From: Microbacterium esteraromaticum
GTDB taxonomy: Bacteria > Actinomycetota > Actinomycetes > Actinomycetales > Microbacteriaceae
Direction of reading: 5' to 3'
DNA: 64,000 nt
NCBI RefSeq assembly: GCF_017303215.1
Contig: NZ_JAEMWU010000001.1
Location: 1 to 64,000 of the forward strand
The notes beneath the pieces are model-generated. The model was given only the letters and a program-made list of their open reading frames with translations. It did not search any database and had not been told where the DNA came from. This document shows, piece by piece, positions 1 through 8,481 of the stretch. How positions within the stretch are numbered: position 1 is the first letter of the stretch; every line of letters starts with the position of its first letter. The position numbers and the translations under genes are program-made.

Positions 1-465
1 AAAAAGACTGGACGAGGATAATTTGGCATTTGACAAGTGCACGCTGTTGAGTTCTCAAGGATCGGACGCACCCACACACCAACCAACAAAGGCCAGACGC
101 GCAAGGCAACTTCACAATCATAATCATCCCGACCCGACTGTCAAATCGACGGCCGTGAGGATCAGAACGAATCCGCTGCCCGTGAAGGCAACTTGTCTAT
201 CTTATCCGTCTCAGCCTATCTGTCAAGTTGACTCCCGGGCGGGACTTCCACGCTCTTCAGCACGAGGCTGATCATCCGAAGATGAAGGAGGTGGTTGTTC
301 GCTACTTGGTGGGGAGCCAGACCCTGAGGCCTTCCGCTCAACCGCTTGGGGCGAACAAGTAAGAGCTTACGTGCGTCCGAGCATCCCGGCAAATCGGGCC
401 CCTCCGGTCGGGCGTGTCGCCCCCGCGGAGGAATGCCGCGGCCGCGGTCGCGGTTGCATCCGACG
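1..465. other. Gene-free left edge, resembles rRNA-operon flank
   Basis: I see no convincing protein gene here. The stretch near 41-75 (GTTGAGTTCTCAAGGATCGG and neighbours) and the piece near 350-365 (GGGCGAACAAGTAAGAGC) resemble the conserved leader and spacer sequences I associate with rRNA operons of Microbacteriaceae. AAGGCAACTT occurs twice, near 104 and 186. No 16S, 23S or 5S sequence follows, so this may be the outer flank of an rRNA operon left of the window or a detached relic. A 26-codon frame at 282-362 begins ATGAAGGAGGTG, but that looks like a chance Shine-Dalgarno-like string. The rRNA link is recollection plus inference. Confidence 0.35.
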
Positions 466-1524
466 ATGACTACTCCTGCGCTCTCCGTTCTCGATCTCGT
501 CCCCGTCCGTGCCACGTCTGACGGCACCGTGCAGACCAGCGCCCAGGCGCTGACCTCCTCCCTCTCGCTCGCGCAGCGCGCTGACGAGCTGGGCCTGCGT
601 CGCTACTGGTTCGCCGAGCACCACAACATGCCGGCGGTGGCATCCACCTCTCCCCCGGTACTGATCGCCGCGGCCGCAGCACGCACCCGACGCATCCGCG
701 TCGGCTCGGGCGGCGTCATGCTGCCCAACCACGCGCCACTCATCGTCGCCGAGCAGTTCGCCGCGCTCGAAGCGCTCGCGCCCGGACGCATCGACCTCGG
801 TCTCGGCCGCGCACCCGGCAGTGACCCCGTCATCACGCAGCTCCTGCGTTCATCCGGCGCCGCCGGCGATGTCGAGCGCTTCCCGCAGCATGTTCAGGAC
901 ATCGCGCTGATGCTGCAGCCCGACGGCGCCACCGTGCAGTTCACGTCCGGCGGGCAGTACCAGGTGCACTCCACACCCTCCGCGACCGGGGCTCCGCAGA
1001 TCTGGATGCTCGGATCGAGCGACTACTCGGCGCAGCTCGCCGCCGCGCACGGCCTGCCCTACGTCTTCGCCAACCACTTCTCGGGGCATGGCCTGGAACG
1101 TGCGCTCGACCTGTATCGGTCCGGCTTCCAGCCGTCCGAGACGCTGGCCGAGCCGCGCACCTTCCTGACGGCCAACGTGGTCGCCGCCGATACCGCCGAA
1201 GAAGCCGACGATCGCGCCCTGCCCCAGCTGCGCATGATGGCGCGCCTGCAGCAGAACAAACCACTCACCGCACTGCAGACCGTCGAGCAGGCCAAGACGG
1301 GACTCGCCGCCGACGCCGACCCCGCCGAGCACTCGCTCATCGCCGCCATGCGGCAGCGCTGGTTCATCGGTGATGGCCCGTCGGTGGCATCCGATCTCTC
1401 GGCATTCGCCGCCCGGCACGGCGTCGACGAGATCATGCTCTCGCCCGTCGCCGGCGCCTACGAGGCCGAGCCTCTCGACGAGACGCCGGGACGCATCCGC
1501 ACGCTGGAGCTGCTCGCCCGCTGA
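466..1524 (+). CDS. LLM-class flavin-dependent oxidoreductase (luciferase-like)
   Basis: 352-residue bacterial-luciferase-like monooxygenase with a TIM-barrel fold, expected to be cytosolic and to use reduced FMN or F420. The N-terminal LSVLDLVPV, RYWFAEHHNMP at 46-56, SGGVMLPNHAPL at 81-92 and the LGLGRAPGSD stretch ending at 120 are hallmarks of the MsnO8/YtmO-like single-chain group. ATG 466 was chosen because the family-conserved sequence starts there. The frame is open further upstream, including an ATG at 433 only one base after GGAGG, but that extension is low-complexity and unlike the family. It stands alone and converges with pheA. Substrate unknown. Confidence 0.85.
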   Translation: MTTPALSVLDLVPVRATSDGTVQTSAQALTSSLSLAQRADELGLRRYWFAEHHNMPAVASTSPPVLIAAAAARTRRIRVGSGGVMLPNHAPLIVAEQFAALEALAPGRIDLGLGRAPGSDPVITQLLRSSGAAGDVERFPQHVQDIALMLQPDGATVQFTSGGQYQVHSTPSATGAPQIWMLGSSDYSAQLAAAHGLPYVFANHFSGHGLERALDLYRSGFQPSETLAEPRTFLTANVVAADTAEEADDRALPQLRMMARLQQNKPLTALQTVEQAKTGLAADADPAEHSLIAAMRQRWFIGDGPSVASDLSAFAARHGVDEIMLSPVAGAYEAEPLDETPGRIRTLELLAR

Positions 1525-1550
1525 GGCGGGCGGGGCGGCGAGCGCGGGGC

Positions 1551-2492
1551 CTATGCCTCGGGCTCGCCGTGGATCAGCGCGCGCAGCCAATCGCGCGCCT
1601 CGACGAACACCTCGTCGGCATACCGTTCCGGGTACTGCACGATCTTGCGGTCGGCGCGCGGGTACGACCCCAGGAAAGCCACGCGAGGGCTGAAGCGCCG
1701 GATCCCCATCAGTGCATCGGCCATGCGCTCGTCGTGCGCGTGGCCGTCGGCGTCGACGACGAATCGGTACCGCCCGAGGGCATCTCCGACCGGACGCGAC
1801 TGCAGCAGCGACAGGTTGATGCCGCGGGTGGAGAACTGCTCGAGCATCTCCAGCAGCGCGCCGGGGCGATCGTCGGGCAGTTCGATGATCAGCGAGGTCT
1901 TGTCGGCGCCGGTCGGCTCGGCGGGGGCGACGGTCTTCGACACCAGCACGAACCGGGTCACGGCGTTGTCATTGTCGCCGATCTGCTCGGCGAGCACCTC
2001 GACCTCGTGATGCGCGACGATTCCCGGGGCGGCGATCGCGGCCTGCGCGGGGAGAGTTCCGTCGAGCACGCCGATCGCGGAGGCCACGTTGCTGGCGGCC
2101 GGCACGTGCGCGTGCCGCGGCAGGTGCTCGCCGAGCCAGCCGTGGCACTGCGCGTAGGCGACCGGATGCGCGGCGATGACCTGTACGTCGTCGAGGCGGG
2201 TGCCCGGCGCGCCGACCAGCACGAAGTTGACGTTGACCAGGTACTCGCCGATGATGCGCAGCCCCGGCAGCGTCGCGAGGGCATCGAGTGTGGTCGAGAC
2301 ACCACCCTCGACCGAGTTCTCGATCGCGATCATGGCCGCGTGGCTGCGGCCTTCGAGCACGTCGGCGAGCGCCTCACCGACGTTATGCACAGCACGCCAG
2401 TCGTGTCCGCGCGCCTCGGGCACCTGGTCGAGCGCTGCCTCGGTGAAGGTTCCGGCGGGGCCGAGATAGCTGTATGTGCGGCGTTCGGTCAC
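1551..2492 (-). CDS. pheA: Prephenate dehydratase
   Basis: 313 residues. Converts prephenate to phenylpyruvate, the committed step of phenylalanine synthesis. SYLGPAGTFTE is at 8-18, AIENSVEGGV at 56-65 and the catalytic TRF triad at 179-181. A C-terminal ACT domain starts near 200. The allosteric GALL motif is at 211-214, and the second Phe-site motif, usually ESRP, reads QSRP at 231-234. It is monofunctional, with no chorismate mutase domain, as usual in Actinobacteria. It is transcribed divergently from pgm, and the shared 246-bp gap holds a 77-bp palindrome. Phe feedback inhibition is expected from the family, though the QSRP variant could alter it. Confidence 0.95.
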   Translation of the reverse strand: MTERRTYSYLGPAGTFTEAALDQVPEARGHDWRAVHNVGEALADVLEGRSHAAMIAIENSVEGGVSTTLDALATLPGLRIIGEYLVNVNFVLVGAPGTRLDDVQVIAAHPVAYAQCHGWLGEHLPRHAHVPAASNVASAIGVLDGTLPAQAAIAAPGIVAHHEVEVLAEQIGDNDNAVTRFVLVSKTVAPAEPTGADKTSLIIELPDDRPGALLEMLEQFSTRGINLSLLQSRPVGDALGRYRFVVDADGHAHDERMADALMGIRRFSPRVAFLGSYPRADRKIVQYPERYADEVFVEARDWLRALIHGEPEA

Positions 2493-2574
2493 TCCGCCAG
2501 CCTAGACCCGCGCCCCGGTGCGTCGACGCCGCGTTTCCGGGGCCCGCGGCAGGGTGAGTGAGGTCGGCCGTGTT

Positions 2575-2651
2575 CCGAGAACAGGATGGATGCTGAGAAC
2601 AGGACGGATGCCCGAGAATCGTCCTGTTCTCGGTAACGAGCCTGTTCTCGG
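2575..2651. repeat. Double-dyad palindrome, GAGAACAGG motif
   Basis: A 77-bp imperfect palindrome between divergent pheA and pgm. Each arm carries the same motif twice: CCGAGAACAGG (2575-2585) and GAGAACAGGAC (2595-2605) on the left, GTCCTGTTCTC (2621-2631) and CCTGTTCTCGG (2641-2651) on the right. The copies within an arm are 18 bp apart. The 9-bp spacers are not complementary, so only the motifs are conserved. There is no T-run and it precedes both starts, so it is not a terminator. It could be a paired operator or a REP-like element. Confidence 0.7.
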
Positions 2652-2738
2652 TGACGGCCGGGACAATCCCAGCCCCGACCCTCCGTCTCACCGCGACACG
2701 AGGATGCGCAGGCGCGAATGCCGGGGCAGACTATCCCC

Positions 2739-4382
2739 ATGACCAGCCGTGCCGGACTCCCCGCCGAGGAACATGACCTGATCGACGTCGACGAGCTGAT
2801 CGCCGCGTACTATGACCGGCGCCCGGATCCGTCCGTTCCCGCGCAACGCGTTGTGTTCGGCACGAGCGGCCACCGCGGCTCGGCGCTGACGTCGAGCTTC
2901 AACGAGGACCACATCCTCGCCACCACGCAGGCCATCGTCGACTACCGCGCCGATCAGGGCATCCGCGGGCCGCTCTTCCTGGGGAGAGACACGCACGCGC
3001 TCTCGCTGCCCGCCGAGCGCAGCGCGATCGAGGTGCTGATCGGCAACGGCGTCGATGTGCGCATCGACTCCCGCGAATCGTGGGTTCCCACACCCGCCCT
3101 CAGCCACGCCATCCTCACCTACAACCGCGGCCGCGAGGCATCCGACGCGGACCGTGCCGACGGGATCGTCGTCACCCCCTCGCACAACCCGCCCCGCGAC
3201 GGCGGCTTCAAGTACAACCCGCCGCACGGCGGCCCCGCCGACACCGACGCGACGGGCTGGATCGCCCAGCGCGCGAACGACCTGATCGCTGCCGGGTTGG
3301 AGGGTGTGCGACGCATCCGTCACGCCGACATCGACGAGGACACGATCGGCACCTACGACTTCCGCGATGCGTACGTGCGCGATCTGCCCTCGATCATCGA
3401 CATCGACGCGATCCGGCGCGCGGGCGTGCGCATCGGCGCCGACCCGCTCGGCGGGGCGTCGGTGGACTACTGGACGCTCATCGCCGAGATGCATGACCTC
3501 GACCTGCGCGTCGTCAACCCCGAGGTCGACCCCACCTGGCGGTTCATGACCCTGGACTGGGACGAGAAGATCCGCATGGATCCGTCGTCGCCGTCGGCGA
3601 TGGCCTCGCTCGTCGCCAAGAAGGGCGACTTCGACGTGCTCACCGGCAACGACGCCGACGCCGACCGGCACGGCATCGTCACCCAGGACGCCGGACTGAT
3701 GAACCCCAACCACTACCTGGCCGTCGCGATCGACTACCTGTTCTCTCACCGCGCCGACTGGCCTCGCGATGCGGCCATCGGAAAGACGTTGGTCTCGTCG
3801 ATGATCATCGACCGGGTCGCCGAGTCGCTCGGTCGGCGCCTGCTGGAGGTTCCGGTCGGCTTCAAGTGGTTCGTCCCCGGCCTGCTCGACGGCACCGTGG
3901 CGTTCGGCGGCGAGGAGTCTGCGGGAGCGTCGTTCCTGCGCCGCGACGGCAGCGTCTGGTCGACCGACAAGGACGGCATCCTGCTGTGCCTGCTGGCCGC
4001 CGAGATCATCGCCGTGACCGGCAAGACCCCCTCGGAGCGCTACCGCGAACTCGAAGCGGCCTTCGGCGCCTCGGCTTACCAGCGGGTCGACGCGCCGGCA
4101 ACGCCCGAGCAGAAGGCGACGCTGTCAAAGCTCGCCCCCGATGCCGTGGATGCCACCGAGCTGGCCGGTGAACCGATCACGGCGAAGCTCTCGCAAGCCC
4201 CCGGCAACGGCGCCGCGATCGGCGGGTTGAAGGTGCAGACCGAGCACGCCTGGTTCGCCGCGCGCCCCTCGGGCACCGAAGACGTCTACAAGCTGTACGC
4301 CGAGAGCCTGCGCGGCCCCGAGCACCTCGCGCAGGTGCAGGAGGAGGCCCGGGCGGTCGTCTCGGCCGCACTCGCCGACTGA
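2739..4382 (+). CDS. pgm: Phosphoglucomutase (alpha-D-glucose phosphate-specific)
   Basis: 547-residue cytosolic alpha-D-phosphohexomutase interconverting glucose 1-phosphate and glucose 6-phosphate, linking glycolysis to glycogen, trehalose and wall precursor synthesis. GTSGHRGS is at 41-48. The phosphoserine loop TPSHNPP is at 146-152, with Ser148 as phosphate carrier. The Mg loop DADADR is at 305-310, the sugar loop GEES at 391-394, and a C-terminal RPSGTED phosphate-binding loop is present. ATG 2739 fits the family N-terminus; an in-frame ATG at 2718 would add seven residues. No good Shine-Dalgarno precedes either. It also serves galactose entry, since Leloir enzymes yield glucose 1-phosphate. 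Confidence 0.95.
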   Translation: MTSRAGLPAEEHDLIDVDELIAAYYDRRPDPSVPAQRVVFGTSGHRGSALTSSFNEDHILATTQAIVDYRADQGIRGPLFLGRDTHALSLPAERSAIEVLIGNGVDVRIDSRESWVPTPALSHAILTYNRGREASDADRADGIVVTPSHNPPRDGGFKYNPPHGGPADTDATGWIAQRANDLIAAGLEGVRRIRHADIDEDTIGTYDFRDAYVRDLPSIIDIDAIRRAGVRIGADPLGGASVDYWTLIAEMHDLDLRVVNPEVDPTWRFMTLDWDEKIRMDPSSPSAMASLVAKKGDFDVLTGNDADADRHGIVTQDAGLMNPNHYLAVAIDYLFSHRADWPRDAAIGKTLVSSMIIDRVAESLGRRLLEVPVGFKWFVPGLLDGTVAFGGEESAGASFLRRDGSVWSTDKDGILLCLLAAEIIAVTGKTPSERYRELEAAFGASAYQRVDAPATPEQKATLSKLAPDAVDATELAGEPITAKLSQAPGNGAAIGGLKVQTEHAWFAARPSGTEDVYKLYAESLRGPEHLAQVQEEARAVVSAALAD

Positions 4383-4455
4383 CGCGACGCCCGGCACCGG
4401 GATCGGCCCGCGGGCGCGGCGCCCGGGCGCGTCGCGCGGGCGCCGCGCGTCCGAT

Positions 4456-5556
4456 TCAGCCGCGGGCGAGTTGTGCGCCGGCCTCGCGCAACCAGCGCTC
4501 GGGGTCGGCAAGGGCGGATGCCGCAGAGCCGGCGATCTGCGTCAACGACAGCGTGCCGGTGAACAGGTCGGTGTCGGCCCCATCATCGATACGACCGGCG
4601 ACGAGTAGGGCGCGCGCGCTGGCATCCGCCGCGAGCGACGCGACGTACGACGGCACCTTGCCGTCTCCGGACTGCCCGTCGTACGCCCCCTCGCCGGTGA
4701 CGACGACGTCGGCCGAGGCGACGGCCTCGGCCAGTCCGATCAGCCGCGCGACCTCGATCGCGCCCGGCACCAGCTGCGCGCCCCAGGCCACGAGCGCGCC
4801 ACCGACGCCGCCGGCAGCGCCCGCACCGGGCGTCGCGGCATCAACGCCGAGCAGGTGCGCCACCTGACCGAGCGCGGCATCGACCCGGTGCTGATGCGCG
4901 GGGCCGGTGAGTCCCTTCTGCGGGCCGAAGACCGCGGCCGCACCGCGGGGACCGGTGAGCGGGTTGGTGACGTCGGTGAGGACGATCACGTCGGATGCCC
5001 GCCGCAGGCCACTCAGGTCAGCCGTCACGATGTCAGCAAGCCCGCGCGCGCCGGGGGCGGTCTCCGTGCCCGACGCGTCAAGGAACCGTGCGCCGAGCGC
5101 CCGCAGCATTCCGGTGCCACCGTCGGTCGATGCGCTCGATCCGATACCGAGCACCACCCGCGAGACGCCGAACTCGAGCGCCGCAGCGATCGCCTGCCCG
5201 AACCCCCGCGAATCGGCATCCCACGGACGCAACTGATCGAGCATCTCGATGCCCGAGGTCGACGCCATGTCGATCACGGCCGTCCCCTGCGGGGCGTCGT
5301 CGGATGCCGGAAGCAGCAGCCACGACGTCGTGACAGGCATGCCGGCCGGGCCGTCGACGGTCACGGGCATCCGCCGCGCGCCCGGCACCGACGCCTCGAA
5401 CGCGGCGACCGTACCCTCGCCCCCGTCGGCCATCGGACGCGGCACGATCACTGCCGAGGGGTCGACCGACCGCCAGCCCGCGGCGAGCGCGTCGACGGCA
5501 TCCGCGGCGGTGATCGTGCCCTTGAAACTGTCGGGCGCGAGCACCACGCGCGTCAC
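4456..5556 (-). CDS. glxK: Glycerate kinase, type I
   Basis: 366-residue glycerate kinase of the GlxK/GarK family, phosphorylating D-glycerate to 2- or 3-phosphoglycerate. The N-terminal APDSFKGT, MADGGEGT at 42-49 and a GIGSSASTDGGTG stretch in mid-protein are typical. The GTG start at 5556 overlaps the TGA of the upstream LacI gene as GTGA, so the two are translationally coupled. A longer in-frame start at 5619 exists but would lie inside that gene and lacks family sequence. As last gene of the sugar operon it suggests that glycerate, or a compound cleaved to glycerate, is an end product of the pathway. Confidence 0.9.
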   Translation of the reverse strand: MTRVVLAPDSFKGTITAADAVDALAAGWRSVDPSAVIVPRPMADGGEGTVAAFEASVPGARRMPVTVDGPAGMPVTTSWLLLPASDDAPQGTAVIDMASTSGIEMLDQLRPWDADSRGFGQAIAAALEFGVSRVVLGIGSSASTDGGTGMLRALGARFLDASGTETAPGARGLADIVTADLSGLRRASDVIVLTDVTNPLTGPRGAAAVFGPQKGLTGPAHQHRVDAALGQVAHLLGVDAATPGAGAAGGVGGALVAWGAQLVPGAIEVARLIGLAEAVASADVVVTGEGAYDGQSGDGKVPSYVASLAADASARALLVAGRIDDGADTDLFTGTLSLTQIAGSAASALADPERWLREAGAQLARG

Positions 5557-6566
5557 GGCGTGACCACCGGTGTGCTGTCGCGCACGAGCACATCCAGTTC
5601 GATCGGCGACTGCTGCCACTGCGCATCGACGGTCGCCCGGAACGCCTGGTACCCGAGCTCGTCGAGCGGCACGCGCACCGTCGTCAACTGCGGCGTCACA
5701 TCACGGCTCGCCGGCACATCGTCAAAGCCGCACACCGCGATGTCGGCGCCGACCGTGCGCCCGGCCTCGCGGATCGCCGTCATGGCGCCGATCGCCACGA
5801 CGTCGCTCAGCGCGAAGACCAGCGTTCCGGCATCCACCCCGTCGCGCAGCGCATCAGCCATCGACGCCGCACCCGACTCGCGTTCGAAGGTGCCGCGGTA
5901 AGTGCGCTCGAGCGCACCACCTCCGGCAGTGAAGCCCTCAGTGAAGCCGGCGAGGCGGTCATCCGACGTGCGCACGCCGTCGGCCGCACCGATCGCGATC
6001 GCGCGGCGATAGCCGAGACGCGCCATCTCGCTGCCCAGACGCTCGGCCCCGTCGCGGTTGTCGATGCGGATGCTGCGACCCGCGCCCGCGCCGAACGCCA
6101 CCGTGCGTGCGCCGAGGTGGCGGAAGGCGTCCAGCTCGTCCGCCGTGCGGGTCTCGCCGTCATCCGTACGCGAAGCTGCCAGGATCACACCGCGCGGACG
6201 CTGCCCGCGCAGAGCACGCAGGATCTTCGCCTCGCGCTCGGGGTCGCGCTGCGTGATGGCGATGGTGACGATGAGGCCCTCTTCATCGGCACCTCGCGCG
6301 ACACCCGCGGCGATCTGCCCGAAGTACGGGTCGGCGATATCGGCGACCAGCAGCGCGATGGCCGCCGAGGTTCCGCGCGCTGTGGCTTGCGCCGAGGCAT
6401 TGGCCGTGTAGCCGAGCTCATCGGCGGCCTTCTCGACCCGCTCGCGATACGACTCAGCGACCTTGCGGTCGGAGCCGTTCAGCACGCGGGATGCCGTCGC
6501 CAGCGACACCCCCGCGGCGCGGGCGACATCGTGCAGGGTCGGTGAGCGTCGCACGTCAGCGGTCAT
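5553..6566 (-). CDS. LacI-family transcriptional regulator
   Basis: 337 residues. An N-terminal LacI helix-turn-helix (TLHDVARAAGVSLATASRVL, about 10-29) is followed by a hinge near 50-65 and a periplasmic-binding-protein-like effector domain with FDDVPASRDVTP near the C-terminus. It lies between the isomerase-like genes and glycerate kinase on the same strand, separated from the former by a repeat-filled gap of 178 bp. The palindrome at 10936-10949 upstream of the operon is its most likely target. Effector unknown, probably a sugar or sugar phosphate of this pathway. Confidence 0.9.
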   Translation of the reverse strand: MTADVRRSPTLHDVARAAGVSLATASRVLNGSDRKVAESYRERVEKAADELGYTANASAQATARGTSAAIALLVADIADPYFGQIAAGVARGADEEGLIVTIAITQRDPEREAKILRALRGQRPRGVILAASRTDDGETRTADELDAFRHLGARTVAFGAGAGRSIRIDNRDGAERLGSEMARLGYRRAIAIGAADGVRTSDDRLAGFTEGFTAGGGALERTYRGTFERESGAASMADALRDGVDAGTLVFALSDVVAIGAMTAIREAGRTVGADIAVCGFDDVPASRDVTPQLTTVRVPLDELGYQAFRATVDAQWQQSPIELDVLVRDSTPVVTP

Positions 6567-6600
6567 GCGCCGAGCCTACCCATGTGACGCGGACTGCTCT

Positions 6601-6648
6601 CACGAGGGGTGGGGGTCTTCTCCTCATGAGGGGTGGGGGTTTGTGCCT
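6601..6648. repeat. Two 24-bp direct repeats next to a 62-bp palindrome
   Basis: Two tandem units, beginning CACGAGGGGTGGGGGT at 6601 and CATGAGGGGTGGGGGT at 6625, each 24 bp long. They run directly into the 62-bp palindrome at 6649, which begins with the same CACGAGGGGT, so three copies of the end motif are phased at 24 bp. Similar G-rich fragments follow the palindrome up to about 6755. This looks like local duplication of one end of the element. Confidence 0.6.
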
Positions 6649-6710
6649 CACGAGGGGTCAAAATGTGCGGGGTTGCGCGCCCATTACACGACGTTTGTTG
6701 GCCCCTCGTG
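6649..6710. repeat. 62-bp palindromic repeat, copy 1 (CACGAGGGG family)
   Basis: Left end CACGAGGGGTCAAAAT; right end, read in reverse complement, CACGAGGGGCCAACAAAC. It is exactly 62 bp, like the five other copies at 8482, 17889, 28884, 46456 and 46550. It sits between the first isomerase-like gene and lacI of the minus-strand operon. The interior differs from other copies while the ends are kept. Confidence 0.8.
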
Positions 6711-6744
6711 GGAGGGGTGAGGTTTCTCGTGGGGGTGGGGTTTC

Positions 6745-7515
6745 TCACGGGGCTGGTTCGCCCGCCTCGCCGGCGAGCAGAGCGCGCAGGGTCGCGGCTT
6801 CGGATGCCAGTAACGCAGGGTCGTCGTCGGGAACGAACTCCAGCAGGGCGTCCCGCGGCGGCAACGCCTGGGCGGATGCCGCCGTGAACAGGGCTCGCCA
6901 CAGCTCCGCGCGCTCGCGCAGCCGCAGGCGCTCCGCTGCCGGCCACCACGAGAACACATGCACGGCGCTGGTGTGCGCAGCCACCGCATCGTACTCGGCC
7001 AGGGCGACAGCATCCGGCGCCCCGACCGACGGCTGCCAATACGTCGTCAGGGCGGGACTGCCAACGTCGGCGAGCAACCGCAACGTCGCCTGAGGGGTGT
7101 CGGCCAGCGTGCCGCGGTGGTACTCCAACGCCAGGGTGATCCCGCACTCTACCGCCTCGGCGGCGGCGTCCCGCAGCCGCGCGACCGTCTGCGCGTACTG
7201 CTGCGAAGACGCATCGGCGGAGTCGACGCGCCCCGCCCAGATCCGCACGCGGTCGGCGCCCAACGCGGCCGCGCTGTCGAGGGCGGGGGTGAGCGCCTCG
7301 TCCGGGTCTGCGCGGAAGTACGCTCCGTACGAGCAGGTCAGCAGTCCAGCATCCGATGTCAGTTCGGCGACCTGCGCGGCACGCTCGACGTCGCCGGCCG
7401 GCACGTGCACGTCGCCGCCCCACTCGATCACCTGCAGGCCCGCTTCAGCGGCCAGCGGCACGAGCTGCTCCGGCGTCAGCTGCCGGAAGGTCACCGAGCA
7501 CAATCCCGGTCTCAT
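6745..7515 (-). CDS. Sugar phosphate isomerase/epimerase family TIM barrel
   Basis: 256 residues, xylose-isomerase-like TIM barrel (AP endonuclease 2 superfamily) in the style of IolE/Hyi/YcjR proteins. The N-terminus MRPGLCSVTFRQ and the metal-site-like stretches LALEYHRG, YWQPSVG and VHVFSWW support this. The start at 7515 was chosen because AAAGGGGA lies five bases upstream; an in-frame ATG at 7533 has no ribosome site. It is shorter and diverged from the neighbouring paralogue at 7569-8465. Families of this type isomerise, epimerise or dehydrate keto-sugars or inosose. The exact reaction is unknown. Confidence 0.8.
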   Translation of the reverse strand: MRPGLCSVTFRQLTPEQLVPLAAEAGLQVIEWGGDVHVPAGDVERAAQVAELTSDAGLLTCSYGAYFRADPDEALTPALDSAAALGADRVRIWAGRVDSADASSQQYAQTVARLRDAAAEAVECGITLALEYHRGTLADTPQATLRLLADVGSPALTTYWQPSVGAPDAVALAEYDAVAAHTSAVHVFSWWPAAERLRLRERAELWRALFTAASAQALPPRDALLEFVPDDDPALLASEAATLRALLAGEAGEPAP

Positions 7516-7532
7516 CACCGTCCCCTTTCGCA

Positions 7533-7591
7533 TCTATTCGTCACATACTCCCGCTATTCGGCCCGAATTCAGGCAGTTTGTGACGAATAGA
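7533..7591. repeat. Double-dyad palindrome, CTATTCG motif, over a stop codon
   Basis: A 59-bp palindrome with perfect 13-bp ends (TCTATTCGTCACA at 7533-7545, its complement at 7579-7591). Inside, CTATTCG recurs at 7554-7560 and the partner CGAATTC at 7564-7570. Each arm therefore holds the motif twice, 20 bp apart, like the elements at 2575, 55657 and 62993. It spans the last codons and stop of the downstream-oriented isomerase-like gene (stop at 7569), which thus draws its C-terminus from the repeat, and reaches the 5' end of the next gene. Confidence 0.7.
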
Positions 7592-8465
7592 CGGGTGGGG
7601 AGGGCGGGAGGTGCGGGGCCACCGTGGCGGCGAAGGCCGCGGCCGTGCGGGCAACTACCGTCTCGGGGGCGTCAGCCCAGATGTCGGCGTTGAAGATCTC
7701 GACCTCGATATCGCGGTCGTAGCCGGTGTCGACCACCGCGCGGGTGAGCGAGGCGAAGTCGATGATGCCCTCACCCATGTAGTGCCGAGAAAGCAGCACA
7801 TCGGCCGGCAGCGGCGTCTGCCAGTCGCACACCTGGTACGTGGCGATGCGCCCTTCGCGCCCGGCGCGTGCGATCTGCTCGTACACCTGCGGATCCCACC
7901 AGATGTGGAAGGTATCGACCGCAGCGCCGACCGTCGCGGCATCGAAATCGGATGCCAGATCCAGGGCCTGCCCGAGCGTCGAGACGACGCACCGGTCGGA
8001 GCCGAACATCGGATGCAGAGGTTCGATCGCCAACGTCACTCCGGCGCTGCGCGCATACGGTACGAGATCGCCGAGGGCGTCCCGCACCCGTTCACGAGCC
8101 CCGACGAGATCGCGCGATCCCTCGGGCAGTCCACCCGCGACGAGCACGAGCACGGCCGTTGAGCCGTCGGCGCCGGCATCCGCCAGCGCCGCGGTCTCGT
8201 CGATCGCTCGCCGGTTATCGGCAAGAGCCGCGTCGCGCTCGGGACCGGCCGGCAGGGTGAAGAACCCTCCCCGGCAGTGCGTCGAGAAGCGCAGGCCCGA
8301 ATCCGACAGCATCCGCGTCGCCGTGTCGAGACCGACCTCGTTCACGGGCTCGCGCCACAGTCCGATGGACTGCACTCCGGCATCCGCGGTCACCCGCAAA
8401 GCGGTCGCGAGATCGGCGTACTTGATGGTGGCCTGGTTGATCGACAGGCGCGCGTCGACGGTCAT
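7569..8465 (-). CDS. Sugar phosphate isomerase/epimerase family TIM barrel
   Basis: 298-residue TIM-barrel protein of the sugar phosphate isomerase/epimerase superfamily. Probable divalent-metal ligands lie in LAIEPLHP, in GAAVDTFHIWW and in the late VEIFN strand. The start at 8465 (MTVDARLSI) has GGAG about eight bases upstream; the open frame to 8597 lies within a repeat and is unlikely to be translated. It is the third gene of the operon, after the DUF993 protein and before a second, shorter paralogue, suggesting consecutive isomerisation or dehydration steps on an oxidised sugar. Its last residues (about VYSSQTA) are encoded by the palindrome at 7533-7591. Confidence 0.85.
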   Translation of the reverse strand: MTVDARLSINQATIKYADLATALRVTADAGVQSIGLWREPVNEVGLDTATRMLSDSGLRFSTHCRGGFFTLPAGPERDAALADNRRAIDETAALADAGADGSTAVLVLVAGGLPEGSRDLVGARERVRDALGDLVPYARSAGVTLAIEPLHPMFGSDRCVVSTLGQALDLASDFDAATVGAAVDTFHIWWDPQVYEQIARAGREGRIATYQVCDWQTPLPADVLLSRHYMGEGIIDFASLTRAVVDTGYDRDIEVEIFNADIWADAPETVVARTAAAFAATVAPHLPPSPPVYSSQTA

Positions 8466-8481
8466 ATCGCGCTCCGCTCTC

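Noticed and set aside
282-362. Possible 26-codon peptide beginning ATGAAGGAGGTG
   Set aside because: The start itself resembles a Shine-Dalgarno string, there is no separate ribosome site, and the region looks like rRNA flank.
6649-6710. 62-bp palindromes as ordinary rho-independent terminators
   Set aside because: No T-tract on either side, fixed length, and several copies lie inside operons where termination would be harmful.
6601-6755. CRISPR-like array suggested by the 24-bp repeats
   Set aside because: Only two or three short G-rich units, spacers repeat too, and no cas genes are present.
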